A DNA stretch of 64,000 nt from Alphaproteobacteria bacterium. GTDB taxonomy: Bacteria > Pseudomonadota > Alphaproteobacteria > UBA828. Shown one piece after another: positions 1 to 11,262 of this stretch (position 1 is the first letter of the stretch; each line of letters begins with the position of its first letter). The notes below the pieces were generated by a model that worked only from the letters and a program-made list of their open reading frames with translations, did no database searches and was not told where the DNA came from. A program made the translations under genes and the position numbers. The stretch lies in contig JAJDUK010000064.1 in assembly GCA_022826665.1 (NCBI GenBank), positions 1 to 64,000 of the forward strand, given 5' to 3'.

Positions 1-150
1 GACACAGCCTGCCAGTGCCGCAGATCGACGTTCCAGCGATCGCCCCAACCCCATCCTCGCCGCCTCATCCAACGTCAACCGTGCCGCCGGCAGACCAAAG
101 CCAGATCGTTCATGACCAAAATCCGACCCTAAAGTCCGACAGACTGCTAA
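1..150. other. Window edge without a recognised gene
   Basis: No gene could be identified here. On the minus strand one frame stays open to the window edge and contains LDEAARMGLGRSLERR, which looks protein-like, but there is no supported start and no family I recognise. It could be the start of a gene that continues outside the window, or a decayed fragment next to the inverted-repeat element at 151-412. Confidence 0.25.
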
Positions 151-412
151 CCCGGATTTCTCATCAGGGCCACGGCCTGCGTCGCACCCAGGCGTTCGAT
201 CCGATAGGAGCAGGCCGAAAAGCGTATCAGGGAATACGGTTGAGGGCCGCGACGCCGCGGGCGGGCGCCTGGCGCGACCCGGAGGGCGACGCTCTCCGGC
301 CCACAGTGTACGTCAAGCTGCTTGCCCGATGCCCCACATCGCGCTACGCAGCTTTCCTGCCCTGTGGGCCGGAGAGCGCCGCGCAGACCATGACCGTGGT
401 GAGAAATGCGGG
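151..412. repeat. MITE-like inverted-repeat element
   Basis: The element is bounded by imperfect 31-bp terminal inverted repeats. Positions 151-181 match the reverse complement of 382-412 at 25 of 31 positions, both beginning CCCG and sharing ATTTCTCA. Inside lies a second, perfect 16-bp inverted pair (291-306 with 362-377). There is no transposase. I see no clear target-site duplication. The right end falls exactly where the neighbouring glycosylase protein loses family similarity (residue 143), so the element appears to have inserted there. A non-autonomous mobile element (MITE) is the best reading; an ancient palindromic repeat family is the alternative. Confidence 0.55.
291..377. other. 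Three-tier hairpin inside the repeat element
   Basis: Three nested stems are visible: GCTCTCCGGCCCACAG (291-306) with its perfect complement 362-377, AAGCTGC (315-321) with GCAGCTT (348-354), and CGATG (327-331) with CATCG (337-341). The stop codon of the minus-strand glycosylase gene (313-315) lies inside it. There is no T-tract, so it is not a classical intrinsic terminator, but it could stop transcription or form a cruciform. Confidence 0.6.
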
Positions 413-840
413 CAAGGCTGTTCCCAGTCCGCGATGCCGCCGGGGACCGTCCGGAACAGCGGGTGCGGCGCCGGCGGATCGGGCGTGCCCAGCGCCTCGC
501 GCCATGCGGGCGCCCGTGCCTCAAGTTTCACCACCAGATGGTGCCACTCGAAGTCGAGCTGGCCCTGCGGCACATCGATCAGGGGCGCCTTGCTGCCCGG
601 CGCGATCCGGCCCGCGTCAAAGCGATAGCCCCGTTCGGCCGCCTCTTCGTGAACAGCGCGCAGGTAGGCGGCGATGGCGGAGACCGGCGACGGCTGCGCG
701 CGGAAGCGCTGCAGCTGGGGATGGTTCCGGTATCCCTTGGTCTGGCCCTTGAGCACCGCCTGGGCGAGCAGGGCTTCGCGCCAGAGCGCAACAAGTCCCT
801 TCCGATCGAGATACTTGGGGTGGAGGCTCCAGAGGCGCAT
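313..840 (-). CDS. Pyrimidine dimer DNA glycosylase / endonuclease V-like protein with an acquired tail
   Basis: The protein begins MRLWSLHPKYLDRKGLVALW and continues with GYRNHPQLQRF. This is the signature of the T4 endonuclease V-like (Pyr_excise) family, which removes UV-induced pyrimidine dimers by glycosylase/AP-lyase action. The chosen ATG gives 175 residues, and the family usually ends near residue 140-145, just after a motif like HPLFR..PGG...WE, here at 126-140. Residues 143-175 (basic, beginning CPHFSPRSW) are encoded by the inverted-repeat element and have no family counterpart. The gene is divergent from parE. The fold should be intact; whether the extra tail is tolerated is unknown. 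Confidence 0.8.
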   Translation of the reverse strand: MRLWSLHPKYLDRKGLVALWREALLAQAVLKGQTKGYRNHPQLQRFRAQPSPVSAIAAYLRAVHEEAAERGYRFDAGRIAPGSKAPLIDVPQGQLDFEWHHLVVKLEARAPAWREALGTPDPPAPHPLFRTVPGGIADWEQPCPHFSPRSWSARRSPAHRAGKLRSAMWGIGQAA

Positions 841-928
841 CCCTTGACAATTGGGCCCGGCCGCCGGCCCCGCAAGCAACCATTTGTGGTAGAAGGGTGC
901 CAAGCACCCACAACATGTCGCGGGATCG

Positions 929-957
929 TTGGCAGGCGCCCGGACGCTCCCTATAGT
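929..957 (+). promoter_or_regulatory. Sigma-70-type promoter for parE
   Basis: TTGGCA (929-934) and TATAGT (952-957) are separated by exactly 17 bp, close to the consensus. The -10 box ends 37 bp before the parE ATG, predicting a short leader of about 30 nt. Confidence 0.6.
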
Positions 958-994
958 ATGTTCCGGCGTCACCACCCGACCGCTGCACCGCTCC

Positions 995-3082
995 ATGGCC
1001 GATAACCTCGATCTCTTCGCCGGGCTCGACGAGACCGCCCCAGCCAAGAAGGGCAAGCCGGCGCGCAAGGCCGCCAAGAGGGCGCCGCGCGCCCCCGGCC
1101 GGCGGACCAAGGCGAGAGCGCCGGCGCCCCAGCCCGCGCCGCCCGCCAACGGCGATTACACCGCGCACGACATCGAGATTCTGGAGGGGCTGGAGCCGGT
1201 GCGCCGCCGGCCCGGCATGTACGTCGGCGGCACCGACCAGCGGGCGCTGCACCACCTGCTGGCAGAGCTTATCGACAACGCGATGGACGAAGCGATCGCC
1301 GGCCACGCCAGCCGGATCGAGATCGCGCTCCACGGCGACGGCTCGGCCTCGGTCGAGGACAACGGCCGGGGCATCCCCGTCGACCCCCACCCCAAGTACG
1401 AGAACGTCTCGGCGCTGCAGGTGATCCTGACCACACTGCACTCGGGCGGGAAGTTCGGCGATAAGGTTTACGCGACCTCGGGCGGCCTGCACGGGGTCGG
1501 CCTCTCCGTGGTCAACGCGCTCTCGAACGCGCTGACGGTCGAGGTCGCGCGCGACAGGCGGCTCTGGCGGCAGTCCTATGCACGGGGGCTGCCTGCCGGT
1601 CCGCTGAAGGACGCGGGCCCCGTGACCAACCGGCGCGGCACGCTCGTGCGTTTCCACCCCGACCCCGAGATCTTCGGCGACGGCGTCCGCTTCGGGCCGG
1701 GGCCGCTTTTCGAGATGGCGCGTACCCGCGCGTACCTCTACCGCGGGGTCGAGATCCGCTGGTCGTGCGACGCGGCGCTGCTCACCGGCGGCAGCGCGGT
1801 GCCGGAGACCGCGGTCCTGCACTATCCGGGCGGGCTGGTCGATTACCTGAGCGCGACGCTCGGCAAGCGCCACACGCTGACGCCCGAGCCCTTCGCGGGC
1901 CAGGGCACGCTCAACGGCGATTCCGGGCGCATCGAGTGGGCGCTGGCCTGGCCGGAGGACGAGGAGGGCTTCGTCGCCTCCCACTGCAACACCGTGCCCA
2001 CCAGCCAGGGCGGCAGCCACGAGGCTGGGATGCGGTCCGCTCTCGTGCGCGGGCTCAAGGGCTACGGCGCGCTCGTGGGCAACAAGCGCGCGGCGCAGCT
2101 CACCGCGGACGACGCGACCGGCGGCGCCTGCGCGCTGCTCTCTGTGTTCCTGCGCGACCCGCAGTTCCAGGGGCAGACCAAGGAGCGGCTCGCCTCGCCC
2201 GAGGCGGGTCGCTTGGTGGAGAACGCCCTCGGCGATCACTTCGACCACTGGCTCTCGGCCGATCCCACCGCCGCCAACCTCTTGCTCGAGCGCGTGGTCG
2301 AGCGAGCCGAGGAGCGGCTCCGGCGCCGGAAGGACCGCGAGGTCGCCCGCAAGCGTGCGGCGCGCAAGACCCGGCTGCCGGGCAAGCTCGCCGATTGCGC
2401 GCGGGAGGCGGCGGACGGCACCGAGATCTTTCTGGTCGAGGGCGATTCGGCCGGCGGCTCCGCCAAGCAGGCGCGCAACCGCGAAACCCAGGCCGTGCTG
2501 CCGCTACGCGGCAAGATCCTCAATGTGGCGAGCGCGAGCGCCGACAAGCTGCGGGGCAACAAGGAGCTAGACGATCTGGTCCAGGCGCTTGGTTGCGGCA
2601 CCGGCGCGCGCTTCGACGCAGGCGCGCTCCGGTACGAGCGCGTCGTCATCATGACCGATGCGGACGTGGACGGCGCCCACATCGCTGCGCTCTTGATGAC
2701 GTTCTTTTACCGGCAGATGCCGGGGCTGATCGACGCCGGGCATCTTTTCCTGGCGCAGCCGCCGCTCTATCGCCTGGCGCGCGGCGGCACGACCCGCTAT
2801 GCGCGCGACGATGCCGACCGCGACCGGCTGCTCGCCAGCGACTTCGCCGGCGCCGGCAAGGTCGAGATCAGCCGCTTCAAGGGGCTGGGCGAGATGCCGC
2901 CGGCCCAGCTGAAGGAGACCACCATGGACCCGGCGCGGCGCACGCTGCTGCGCGTCGAGGTCGCCGAGGACGCGGGCACGGCCACGGCGCGCCGCGTCGA
3001 GGAGCTGATGGGCCGCCGGCCCGAATCCCGCCTCGCCTTCATCCAGACCCACGCCGACCGGGTGACCGCGCTCGACCTGTGA
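995..3082 (+). CDS. parE: DNA topoisomerase IV subunit B
   Basis: This 695-residue protein is the ATPase subunit of topoisomerase IV, which decatenates daughter chromosomes together with ParC (not in this window). The GHKL ATPase motifs are ELIDNAMDEA, DNGRGIPV and GGLHGVGLSVVNAL. The TOPRIM segment has EGDSAGGSAKQARNR and PLRGKILNV, followed by the Mg-binding DADVDGAHI. The start MADNLDLF at 995 is favoured over an upstream in-frame start because it follows a consensus promoter and matches the family. A Lys/Arg/Pro/Ala-rich N-terminal extension of about 50 residues precedes the ATPase domain. The length and the C-terminal end (RLAFIQTHADRV) favour ParE over GyrB. Confidence 0.93.
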   Translation: MADNLDLFAGLDETAPAKKGKPARKAAKRAPRAPGRRTKARAPAPQPAPPANGDYTAHDIEILEGLEPVRRRPGMYVGGTDQRALHHLLAELIDNAMDEAIAGHASRIEIALHGDGSASVEDNGRGIPVDPHPKYENVSALQVILTTLHSGGKFGDKVYATSGGLHGVGLSVVNALSNALTVEVARDRRLWRQSYARGLPAGPLKDAGPVTNRRGTLVRFHPDPEIFGDGVRFGPGPLFEMARTRAYLYRGVEIRWSCDAALLTGGSAVPETAVLHYPGGLVDYLSATLGKRHTLTPEPFAGQGTLNGDSGRIEWALAWPEDEEGFVASHCNTVPTSQGGSHEAGMRSALVRGLKGYGALVGNKRAAQLTADDATGGACALLSVFLRDPQFQGQTKERLASPEAGRLVENALGDHFDHWLSADPTAANLLLERVVERAEERLRRRKDREVARKRAARKTRLPGKLADCAREAADGTEIFLVEGDSAGGSAKQARNRETQAVLPLRGKILNVASASADKLRGNKELDDLVQALGCGTGARFDAGALRYERVVIMTDADVDGAHIAALLMTFFYRQMPGLIDAGHLFLAQPPLYRLARGGTTRYARDDADRDRLLASDFAGAGKVEISRFKGLGEMPPAQLKETTMDPARRTLLRVEVAEDAGTATARRVEELMGRRPESRLAFIQTHADRVTALDL

Positions 3083-3118
3083 GGGCGGAAGTACGCGCCT
3101 GTCTTATCGCTCACGGCA

Positions 3119-3209
3119 GCCGGCCTTTGGCCGGCGCCTCCGCGAGGGCGCCGCTTCAGCGGCGGGCCGCGGTCGCGGCCTGTCGCGCGTTCGTCAGCGA
3201 CGAACGCGC
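3119..3209. repeat. Train of five adjacent hairpins between convergent genes
   Basis: Five consecutive palindromes lie between the stops of parE and the epimerase gene. They are GCCGGCC/GGCCGGC (3119-3135), GGCGCCTC/GAGGGCGCC (3133-3152, one bulge), GCCGC/GCGGC (3150-3163), GGCCGCG/CGCGGCC (3165-3180) and the 11-bp stem GCGCGTTCGTC/GACGAACGCGC (3185-3209). Together they may act as a bidirectional transcription block. The density of perfect stems also resembles REP/BIME-type palindrome clusters. Confidence 0.6.
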
Positions 3210-3226
3210 TCCACGCTCGGGCTGGG

Positions 3227-4201
3227 TCAGAAGTCGGCAGTGACGCGGCCGTCCAGAAGCAGCACCTGGAACGCGTGGAACGTCTCGGCCGTGCCCTCTT
3301 CGAGGGAGATCGCGCCGTAGTCGCCGATATGCGCGCGGAGCAGCGCGTCCTCGTCTTCCATGGGGAAGGGCAGGGGATCGCCGCTCGCCCGCACCCGCGC
3401 GCCGGGAGCAAGCCGTCGGATCGCCTCCAGCCCATTCTCGATCGGGGTGACGGTCCCGTTACAGTCGAAGGCGGGCGCGCCATCGCCGTCCCGCGCGAGG
3501 GCCTGGAGGAAGGCCGCCGCAACCTCGCCCGCGTAGAGATATGAGATCGACCCGGTGAAGGGCACCTCGTAGTCGCGCCCGGCGGCTGCCGCCAGGATCG
3601 CGACCGTGGTCTTCGACGTCATGCCCTGGTCGCGGCCGACGCCGTAAACGATGCCGGGGCGCAGCCCGATGCTCGGCACCTCCCAGTCCAGCCAATAGGT
3701 CCGGGCGATGGCCTCGTCGCAGGCCTTGTAGGCGCCGTAGAGGGTGGAGGCGTAGCCGCTCTCCGCCGGCGCGCCGTGGGCGGCGATGGAGCTCGCGTAG
3801 GCGAGGCGGCGCACGCCGTGGCGTCGGGCCGCCTCGAACACGGCCACCGTGCCGACCACGTTGACGCGAGCGCCTGCGACGGGGTCCGCCTTGCAGAAGG
3901 GCACCTGCAGGGCCGCGAGGTGAAGGATCGCCCCGATCCCGTTCTCATCGACCACCCGATCGACGGCCTCGGCATCGGCAATATCCCCCTCCACCCAGGT
4001 TACTTGTGCGAGCTCTTCCTCCGACATCAAGAGTCCCGGCCGGCGGCGGCTCGAGTCGAGGTCGAAGGAGACGGCGGGCACGCCGGCGCGCACCAGGATC
4101 GCGAGCGCCCAGCTCCCGATGCAGCCGCTGGAGCCGGTCACCAGCACCGGCCGGTCGAAATCCTCTTTGCACACGGTGAAGCGGCTGTTCAGCGAGTCCA
4201 T
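3227..4201 (-). CDS. NAD-dependent epimerase/dehydratase family protein
   Basis: An extended SDR-type enzyme of 324 residues. The Rossmann motif GSSGCIGSW near the N-terminus binds NAD(P), and the active-site region has Y-G-A-Y-K-A-C-D, fitting the family YxxxK pair. The sequence also contains LHLAALQVPFCKADP and RPGIVYG, both typical of NDP-sugar epimerase/dehydratases. The substrate cannot be told from sequence, and no sugar-pathway genes are near. The ATG at 4201 is chosen over a GTG at 4210 because it is preceded by a GAG-rich ribosome-binding region. It is transcribed toward parE. Confidence 0.82.
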   Translation of the reverse strand: MDSLNSRFTVCKEDFDRPVLVTGSSGCIGSWALAILVRAGVPAVSFDLDSSRRRPGLLMSEEELAQVTWVEGDIADAEAVDRVVDENGIGAILHLAALQVPFCKADPVAGARVNVVGTVAVFEAARRHGVRRLAYASSIAAHGAPAESGYASTLYGAYKACDEAIARTYWLDWEVPSIGLRPGIVYGVGRDQGMTSKTTVAILAAAAGRDYEVPFTGSISYLYAGEVAAAFLQALARDGDGAPAFDCNGTVTPIENGLEAIRRLAPGARVRASGDPLPFPMEDEDALLRAHIGDYGAISLEEGTAETFHAFQVLLLDGRVTADF

Positions 4202-4362
4202 GGCTCTCACTCAGTGGTGTGGAGGGGTCTGATGACGAGGCGCGGAGTCTCGCACGCGATGGGGACCGCGGCCAACGGCCGGCCGTGTGGGTCTGTTTCC
4301 TCGGGTTGCCCGTGGCTATCATCGCGCGGCTTGGGCGTTGGGCCCGAGAGCGGAGCACAATC

Positions 4363-5289
4363 ATGACGGAACATGCAGCGGCGCGGCGCAAGACGATCGT
4401 CCTCCTCGACGGCGGTGTCGGGCAGGAACTCTATCGCCGGAGCACGCGGCCAGCGGCGCCGCTCTGGTCCGTCCAGGTGATGATGGACGAGCCGCACCTC
4501 GTCGAGGCCGTGCATCTCGACTTCATCGAGGCCGGAGCGCGAATCATCACGGTCAACACCTACACGGCGACGCCCCACAGGCTCACCCGCGAGGGCTTGC
4601 CCGACAAGTTCGAGGCCCTGCAGGCCGCCGCCTTCGCCGCAGCGGCCTCCGCCCGCGAGAAGAGCGGTCAGGCGGTCAGGATCGCCGGCTGTCTGCCGCC
4701 GCTGGTCGGGAGCTACAGGGCGGATCTGACGCCGCCGGAGGACGAATGCCTCGCGAACTACCGCAGAATCGTCGCGGTGCAGGCCGACCACGTGGACCTG
4801 TTTCTGTGCGAAACCATGCTGTCCGCAGCGGAGGCACGCGCGGCGACGGTGGCCGCGGCCGAAAGCGGCAAGTCCGTCTGGACGGCGCTCTCGGTCGACG
4901 ATGCCGACGGCTCCGTGCTGCGCTCGGGCGAGGGTGTTGCCGAAGGAGCAAGGGCCGCCGTGGATGCGGGTGCAGACGCAGTGCTGATCAACTGCTCCAG
5001 CCCTGAAGCGGTTGCCACCGCCATGCGGCTGCTGGCCGGCATCGGCGTTCCCTTCGGCGGCTACGCCAACGGCTTCGTCTCCATAGCCGCGATGCAGCCG
5101 GGCGGAACGGTGGAGGCGTTGGAGGCGCGGGATGATCTGGGTCCTGCGACCTACGCCGACCACGCGATGGGCTGGATCGCGTCGGGTGCTGCCATCGTCG
5201 GCGGCTGCTGCGAGATCGGGCCTGGCCATATCGCCGCACTCGGCCAGCGGCTCGCGGCGGAAGGGCACGACGTGGCAGCCGCGCCTTAA
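4363..5289 (+). CDS. Homocysteine S-methyltransferase family protein
   Basis: A 308-residue barrel enzyme of the homocysteine S-methyltransferase (MmuM/BHMT-like) family. Such enzymes transfer a methyl group from S-methylmethionine, SAM or a betaine to homocysteine to form methionine. The start of the fold is [14 protein letters not shown]. The zinc-binding cysteines are in INCSSPEA and in GGCCEIGP near the C-terminus, so the metal site is complete. The ATG at 4363 is chosen because upstream in-frame sequence lacks family features. Its stop shares the tetranucleotide TTAA with the convergent oxidoreductase gene. The methyl donor is not predictable. Confidence 0.85.
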   Translation: MTEHAAARRKTIVLLDGGVGQELYRRSTRPAAPLWSVQVMMDEPHLVEAVHLDFIEAGARIITVNTYTATPHRLTREGLPDKFEALQAAAFAAAASAREKSGQAVRIAGCLPPLVGSYRADLTPPEDECLANYRRIVAVQADHVDLFLCETMLSAAEARAATVAAAESGKSVWTALSVDDADGSVLRSGEGVAEGARAAVDAGADAVLINCSSPEAVATAMRLLAGIGVPFGGYANGFVSIAAMQPGGTVEALEARDDLGPATYADHAMGWIASGAAIVGGCCEIGPGHIAALGQRLAAEGHDVAAAP

Positions 5290-6278
5290 CCCAAGTTAGT
5301 GCTCGCAGCAGCCGTGATTTCGTAGGAGCGCAGACGGGCCGCGTGATCGTGAATGTTCGACGTCACCATGATCTCGTCGACGCCGGTGTGCTTCGCGAAC
5401 GTCGCGAGGCGATCCGCCACCAGATCCGGCGTGCCCGAGGCTGAACAGGTGAACCAGCGTTTCAGGATGGACTGTTCCTGAGCATCCAGTCCGGCCTCGA
5501 AGTCTCGCACCGGACGGGGCAGGGGGCCCGGCACACCCCGATGCAGGTTGAGCACCGATTGTTGGGCCGAGCTTCGCACGTAAGCCGCCTCCTCGTCGCT
5601 ATCGGCGGCGAAAACATTGAACCCCGCCATCACGTAGGGCGCGTCGCACTGCTCCGAGGGGCGGAACTGCTCGTGGTAGACTTCGATCGCCTGCATCAGC
5701 GCGGCGGGCGCGAAGTGCGACGCGAAGCCGTAGGGCAGCCCCAGCGCAGCGGCGAGCTGGGCGCCGAAGAGGCTTGAGCCCAGGATCCAGATCGGCACGT
5801 TGAGGCCCGCCCCCGGTACCGCCCGCACCCGCCGCCCCGGCTCCGATGGCTGGAAGTAGCTCTGCAGCTCCACCACGTCCCGCGGGAAGTCGTTGACGTC
5901 CCCGGTGAGCGTCCGCCTGAGCGCGTGGGACGTCATCTGATCGGTTCCCGGCGCACGCCCGATGCCCAGGTCGATCCGCCCCGGATAGAGCGATTCCAGG
6001 GTGCCGAACTGCTCGGCGATCACCAGCGGCGCGTGGTTGGGCAGCATGATGCCGCCGGCGCCGACGCGAATGGTCTCGGTGGCGCCCGCGACGTGGCCGA
6101 TCAGCACCGCCGTCGCGGCGCTGCCGATCCCGGCCATGTTGTGATGCTCTGCCAGCCAATAGCGGCGGAATCCCAGGGGCTCGACGTGGCGTGCGAGCTC
6201 CACCGTGTTACGGAAGGCCTGTGCAGCATCCGCGCCTTCGGGGATCGGCGAAAGATCGAGGACCGAGAGTGCGACCAT
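5286..6278 (-). CDS. LLM-class flavin-dependent oxidoreductase
   Basis: A 330-residue bacterial-luciferase-like monooxygenase. It has an early [12 protein letters not shown], the segment [10 protein letters not shown], and [20 protein letters not shown] followed by [10 protein letters not shown], all typical of the MsnO8-like subgroup using FMN. The reaction is unknown. The start MVALSVLDL at 6278 lies 22 bp after the uvrB stop, so the two genes are probably co-transcribed. Longer upstream starts would run into uvrB and lack similarity. Confidence 0.85.
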   Translation of the reverse strand: MVALSVLDLSPIPEGADAAQAFRNTVELARHVEPLGFRRYWLAEHHNMAGIGSAATAVLIGHVAGATETIRVGAGGIMLPNHAPLVIAEQFGTLESLYPGRIDLGIGRAPGTDQMTSHALRRTLTGDVNDFPRDVVELQSYFQPSEPGRRVRAVPGAGLNVPIWILGSSLFGAQLAAALGLPYGFASHFAPAALMQAIEVYHEQFRPSEQCDAPYVMAGFNVFAADSDEEAAYVRSSAQQSVLNLHRGVPGPLPRPVRDFEAGLDAQEQSILKRWFTCSASGTPDLVADRLATFAKHTGVDEIMVTSNIHDHAARLRSYEITAAASTNLG

Positions 6279-6300
6279 GGACCGGGCGTCTTGCCTCGCT

Positions 6301-8463
<2,163 letters not shown>

Positions 8464-8582
8464 GGCGCACTATATGGCTGCCCCAAGCCCGGACGCCAGA
8501 GGGCGCTTTTGAGGGTCCTGCCGTTCTGGACAAACGCCATTGTCGGGCCGATAGTGCGGGCCGATTGCCCCGGAGGATGTGG

Positions 8583-8975
8583 ATGTATCAGAAGGAAACG
8601 CGCGCCATTGAAATCACGGTCAAGCCGTTCTATCTGGAGGAGCAGTCCGAGCCCGACGACAGCCACTTCGTATTCGCCTATCACATCCGGATCCAGAACA
8701 ACGGCGGGGACGTGGTTCAGCTCTTGAACCGCTATTGGCAGATCACCGACGGCCTCGGCCGCATCCAGGAGGTGCGGGGGCCCGGAGTCGTCGGCGAGCA
8801 GCCGGTGCTGCGGCCGGGGGAGGCATTCGAGTACACGAGCGGATGCCCGCTCAACACCGCGACCGGCATCATGGTCGGCACCTACGAGATGGAAACGCTG
8901 GACGGCGAGCGCTTCGATGTGGATATTCCCGCGTTCTCGCTCGACGCGCCGGATGCGCCCGTGCGGCTCAACTGA
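8583..8975 (+). CDS. apaG: ApaG/DUF525 family protein
   Basis: A 130-residue beta-sandwich protein with the ApaG hallmarks [41 protein letters not shown] and YTSGCPL. ApaG is linked genetically to Co2+ resistance and Ap4A metabolism, but its biochemical role is not settled. The ATG at 8583 has GGAGG six bases upstream. Two in-frame ATG/GTG-type starts just upstream are rejected because the Shine-Dalgarno sequence would abut or overlap them. Confidence 0.92.
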   Translation: MYQKETRAIEITVKPFYLEEQSEPDDSHFVFAYHIRIQNNGGDVVQLLNRYWQITDGLGRIQEVRGPGVVGEQPVLRPGEAFEYTSGCPLNTATGIMVGTYEMETLDGERFDVDIPAFSLDAPDAPVRLN

Positions 8976-9086
8976 GGCCGCGCAGCCGCCGGCACGCTGA
9001 CCAGACAGCCGAACGCCGCCGAGACCGCCCCGCTGCGGTCTCGCAGTACCGTACAGCCGGCCCGGAGCCGGAGAAGGAGACTGCCT

Positions 9087-9737
9087 GTGGACGACAGCCA
9101 GCCCGCGCCCCTAACCGGCGCCGATGACGACACGACCCAGGGAACGGGCGCACGACCGACGAGGGACGAGGCCGAGCAGGCGGTGCGCGTCCTGCTCCGC
9201 TGGGCCGGCGATGACCCCGAGCGCGAGGGGCTGCTCGACACGCCCAAGCGGGTCGCGCGCGCCTACGAGGAGTATTTCCGGGGCTACAGCCAGGACCCCT
9301 ATGCGATCCTGCGCCGCACTTTCGAGGAGACTAACGGCTACGACGAGATGGTCGTTCTCCGCGACATCGATTTCCGCTCGCACTGCGAGCATCACGTGGC
9401 GCCGATCGTCGGCCGCGCCCACATCGGTTACTTGCCGGACCACCGCGTAATCGGCATCAGCAAGCTCGCGCGCGTGGTCGACGTCTACGCCCGGCGTCTG
9501 CAGATTCAGGAGAAGCTGACCGCCGAGATCGCCGACGCGATCGAGACGGTCCTGCAACCGCGCGGCGTCGGAGTCGTGATCGAGGCCGCGCACCACTGCA
9601 TGACGACCCGAGGCGTGTCCAAGGAGGGAGTCCTCATGGTGACGAGCCGGATGCTCGGCACGTTTCGTACGGATCCGAAGACCCGCCGTGAGTTTCTCAG
9701 CATGATCGGGAACCCGGCGTCCTCGGTGCCGCGCTAG
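9087..9737 (+). CDS. folE: GTP cyclohydrolase I, type IA
   Basis: Converts GTP to 7,8-dihydroneopterin triphosphate, the first step to folate/tetrahydrobiopterin and queuosine precursors. The 216-residue protein has Zn ligands C100 and H103 in [13 protein letters not shown] and C171 in [15 protein letters not shown]. The decamer core ends with [11 protein letters not shown]. The start is GTG, preceded by GGAGAAGGAGA. The N-terminal 30 residues (Thr/Asp/Pro-rich) are less conserved. No other folate gene is adjacent. Confidence 0.95.
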   Translation: MDDSQPAPLTGADDDTTQGTGARPTRDEAEQAVRVLLRWAGDDPEREGLLDTPKRVARAYEEYFRGYSQDPYAILRRTFEETNGYDEMVVLRDIDFRSHCEHHVAPIVGRAHIGYLPDHRVIGISKLARVVDVYARRLQIQEKLTAEIADAIETVLQPRGVGVVIEAAHHCMTTRGVSKEGVLMVTSRMLGTFRTDPKTRREFLSMIGNPASSVPR

Positions 9738-9791
9738 GACGCCCGGCCCGGCTGAGCCGCCGGGCAGCCGCCAGGGCTCACGAGCCGCCCG

Positions 9792-11249
9792 ATGGGCTCC
9801 GTCAGGGACTTCCGGCCGGTTCTCTTCGTGGTCGGCATCCTGCTGATCACGCTCTCGCTGGCGATGGCATTACCGGCCATCGCCGACGCAGTCACGGGCA
9901 ATCCCCACTGGCGGGTCTTTCTCGCCGCGAGCGTCTTCACGCTCTTCATCGGTACCTGCCTGGTGCTTTCCAACAGGATGCGGGAGCCGCGGCTGACGGT
10001 GCGTCAGGCCTTCGTGCTCACCACCTTGAGCTGGGTTATCGTGGCCGCCTTCGCCGCGCTGCCGTTCGCCTTCTCCGACCTCAACCTGAGCTACACCGAC
10101 GGCTATTTCGAGGCGATGTCGGGGCTCACCACGACCGGGTCCACGGTCATCGTCGGGCTCGACGATGCGCCGGCCGGCATTCTGCTGTGGCGCGCGCTGC
10201 TGCAGTGGCTCGGCGGCATCGGCATCATCGTCACGGCCATCGCGATCCTGCCGATGCTGCGGGTCGGCGGCATGCAGCTCTTTCACACGGAGTCTTCGGA
10301 CAGCTCCGAGAAGGTGCTGCCCCGCGCCGCCCAGCTCGCCGGCGCCATCGGCATGGTCTACCTCGGGCTCACGATCAGCAACGGAATCGCCTACTGGGCC
10401 GCCGGCATGACGCCGTTCGAGGCGGTGTGCCATGCGATGACGACCATCGCCACCGGCGGCTTCTCGACTTCGGACGCCTCGCTCGGCCACTTCAACAACG
10501 ATGCCATCGAGGGCATAGCCACCGTCTACATGGTGCTGGGCTCGCTCCCCTTCGTGCTCTACCTGCAGGCCGTGCGCGGCGGCTGGGGTGCGCTCGCGCG
10601 CGACACGCAGGTGCGCTGGTTTTTCGGGCTGATTCTGTTCGCACTGCTCTCGCTCGCGGGCTGGCTGATGGTGGCCAACGACGCCGCGCCGACCGATGCG
10701 TTTCGCGAGGCGGCCTTCAACGGCATCTCGATACTGACGGGCACCGGCTATTCCACCGCCGACTTCTCCGCCTGGGGCACCTTCGCGCTTCCCGTCTTTA
10801 CGCTCCTCATGTTTATCGGCGGTTGTACCGGCTCGACCACGGGCGGTGTGAAAGTCTTCCGAATTCAGGTTCTCGCGTCCACGTCCTTGTCGCAGATCCG
10901 CCAGCTCATCCAGCCCCACGGCGTTTTCATCAGCAAGTTCAACAGGCGGCCGATTCCGGAAAGCGTGTCGCCGGCGGTGATGGGCTTCTTCTTCCTGTTC
11001 ATGGTCAGCTTCGGGCTGATCGCCATGGGGCTGGCGCTGATGGACCTCGACTACGTGACCAGCATCAGCGGCGCGGCCACGGCGATCGCCAATGTCGGTC
11101 CCGGCCTGGGCGAGACCATCGGCCCTGCCGGCTCCTTCCAGCCCCTGCCGGAGCCGGCGAAGTGGCTGCTATCGGCCGCCATGCTGCTCGGCCGACTTGA
11201 GCTGTTCACGGTGCTGGTGCTGTTCGTGCCCCGCTTCTGGCGGGATTGA
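9792..11249 (+). CDS. trkH: TrkH-family potassium uptake protein
   Basis: An inner-membrane K+ channel-like subunit of 485 residues with about ten hydrophobic segments. The four pore loops can be followed: MSGLTTTGSTV, MTTIATGGFSTSD, ILTGTGYSTADFSAWG and GGCTGSTTGGVKVFRI. The GGCTGSTTGG loop is diagnostic for TrkH/TrkG. It needs the cytosolic NAD-binding protein TrkA, which is not in this window. It is convergent with the SDR gene that follows. Confidence 0.93.
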   Translation: MGSVRDFRPVLFVVGILLITLSLAMALPAIADAVTGNPHWRVFLAASVFTLFIGTCLVLSNRMREPRLTVRQAFVLTTLSWVIVAAFAALPFAFSDLNLSYTDGYFEAMSGLTTTGSTVIVGLDDAPAGILLWRALLQWLGGIGIIVTAIAILPMLRVGGMQLFHTESSDSSEKVLPRAAQLAGAIGMVYLGLTISNGIAYWAAGMTPFEAVCHAMTTIATGGFSTSDASLGHFNNDAIEGIATVYMVLGSLPFVLYLQAVRGGWGALARDTQVRWFFGLILFALLSLAGWLMVANDAAPTDAFREAAFNGISILTGTGYSTADFSAWGTFALPVFTLLMFIGGCTGSTTGGVKVFRIQVLASTSLSQIRQLIQPHGVFISKFNRRPIPESVSPAVMGFFFLFMVSFGLIAMGLALMDLDYVTSISGAATAIANVGPGLGETIGPAGSFQPLPEPAKWLLSAAMLLGRLELFTVLVLFVPRFWRD

Positions 11250-11262
11250 GACGGCCGACGAC

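Noticed and set aside
151-412. Target-site duplication flanking the inverted-repeat element
   Set aside because: No convincing direct repeat was found directly outside 151 or 412, so insertion is inferred only from the terminal repeats and the protein break.
15-752. Long plus-strand open frame of 245 codons at the left edge
   Set aside because: It runs antisense to the glycosylase gene and through the inverted-repeat element; composition is that of a GC-rich shadow frame with no family motif.
617-2248. Minus-strand open frame of 543 codons opposite parE
   Set aside because: Complementary shadow of parE caused by high GC at third positions; no recognisable domain.
4211-4362. SAM riboswitch before the homocysteine methyltransferase gene
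   Set aside because: No SAM-I, SAM-II or SAH riboswitch core could be seen in this 152-bp region.
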